DNA from: Shewanella gelidimarina
GTDB lineage: Bacteria > Pseudomonadota > Gammaproteobacteria > Enterobacterales > Shewanellaceae
Reading direction: 5' to 3'
NCBI RefSeq assembly: GCF_023283945.1
Contig: NZ_JAKIKW010000002.1
Location: 124,001-188,000, forward strand
DNA length: 64,000 nucleotides
The position numbers and the translations under genes are program-made. Below the pieces are notes generated by a model that saw nothing but the letters and a program-made list of their open reading frames with translations, was not told the origin of the DNA and ran no database searches. Below, piece by piece: positions 63,695-64,000 of this stretch. How positions within the stretch are numbered: position 1 is the first letter of the stretch; each line of letters opens with the position of its first letter.

Positions 63695-64000
63695 CGATTT
63701 GCTCCGTACTGCATGATAACGGCCTCGATAAAGGCTTTACATAAAATTTGGGCCTGTTCGAACTCTTTCTCTGGTGAGTGACTCATTGCACTACGTAACC
63801 AAAAGCCATCAATCATTGCTGCGGTTTGTTTGGCTGCAGTGATTGCCTCATCCTTGGGGAGTAGTTTTTTGAAAGAGAACAAAAGGTTGCTGTATAAACG
63901 TTGGCTGTTGATATGTTGCAATCTGGCAAGCCCTTTCTCGTGCATGGCTTGTGACCAAAAGCTCAACCAGGTTTTTGTTACCGGTCGTGAGCGTTGTAGT
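63685..64000 (-). CDS. betI: BetI, TetR-family repressor (3' part, cut by the window edge)
   Basis: The frame runs from the stop at 63685 to the window edge with no start codon inside, so the N-terminal DNA-binding domain lies beyond 64000. The visible effector domain contains '[19 protein letters not shown]', '[19 protein letters not shown]', '[14 protein letters not shown]', all diagnostic of BetI, the choline-responsive repressor of the bet genes. It overlaps betB by 10 nt. Confidence 0.92.
   Translation of the reverse strand, partial: LQRSRPVTKTWLSFWSQAMHEKGLARLQHINSQRLYSNLLFSFKKLLPKDEAITAAKQTAAMIDGFWLRSAMSHSPEKEFEQAQILCKAFIEAVIMQYGANRCH

Noticed and set aside
1..64000. CRISPR arrays, tRNA or rRNA genes, prophage or transposase genes
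   Set aside because: No spaced direct repeats, no cloverleaf-like sequence and no transposase, integrase or phage structural motifs were recognised on either strand.

Overview
The window looks like a chromosomal segment of a marine Shewanella (Gammaproteobacteria). This is inferred from recognised proteins and gene neighbourhoods (metR/metE, rsuA, erpA, mepM-type peptidase divergent from tyrS next to anmK, mtnN beside a CbiB-like gene, betIBA with a BCCT carrier) and from an intergenic repeat that I remember from Shewanella genomes; no database was searched. I see no rRNA, tRNA, CRISPR array, prophage or intact transposase. Most of the window is ordinary core and lineage-specific chromosome, with small accessory patches.

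Layout. 1-4.5 kb: HDOD protein, then divergent metR and metE with tandem MetJ-like boxes between them. 4.7-8.8 kb: a copper-tolerance/thiol-redox cluster (scsA-like, scsB, scsC, scsD). 9-14.2 kb: dodecin, queG, PAP2 phosphatase, a DUF1326/DUF2182 pair and a lipoprotein. 14.5-20 kb: malic enzyme maeA, yehS, then a bPH2 / NRAMP-like / serine hydrolase run. 20.2-27 kb: GST; a trio made of an HTH-like protein, a SUKH (SMI1/KNR4) protein and an exported RelA/SpoT-fold protein; an M13 peptidase lipoprotein; a MITE; an acetyltransferase; rsuA. 27.3-30.8 kb: ECF sigma factor, membrane partner and DUF4097 operon with a stray GlyGly-CTERM-like tail, then an ornithine cyclodeaminase-family gene. 31-35 kb: Bax-like glucosaminidase and a four-gene molybdoenzyme/cytochrome c operon. 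35.4-41.8 kb: ClC protein, DUF6776, erpA, DUF2750, aqpZ, alkaline phosphatase. 41.9-47.2 kb: TonB-dependent receptor divergent from a CadC-like regulator. 47.2-55.4 kb: anmK, second MITE copy, M23 peptidase, tyrS, small exported proteins, a TRIC-type channel, DUF2721, CbiB-like protein, mtnN. 55.4-57.7 kb: accessory patch with a hairpin-rich repeat, a frameshifted gene, a GNAT acetyltransferase and a small decayed ORF. 57.7-64 kb: MarR regulator, TorF-like porin, BCCT carrier, betA, betB and the 3' part of betI, together making glycine betaine from choline.

The least ordinary items are the exported RelA/SpoT-fold protein beside a SUKH-family gene, the DUF1326/DUF2182 pair, the molybdoenzyme operon with three small cytochromes c, the orphan sorting tail behind the DUF4097 operon, the two inverted MITE copies, and the 55.5-56.1 kb hairpin array with a decayed ORF. 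Where a start differs from the longest open frame, the choice rests on a visible Shine-Dalgarno sequence or on family length.
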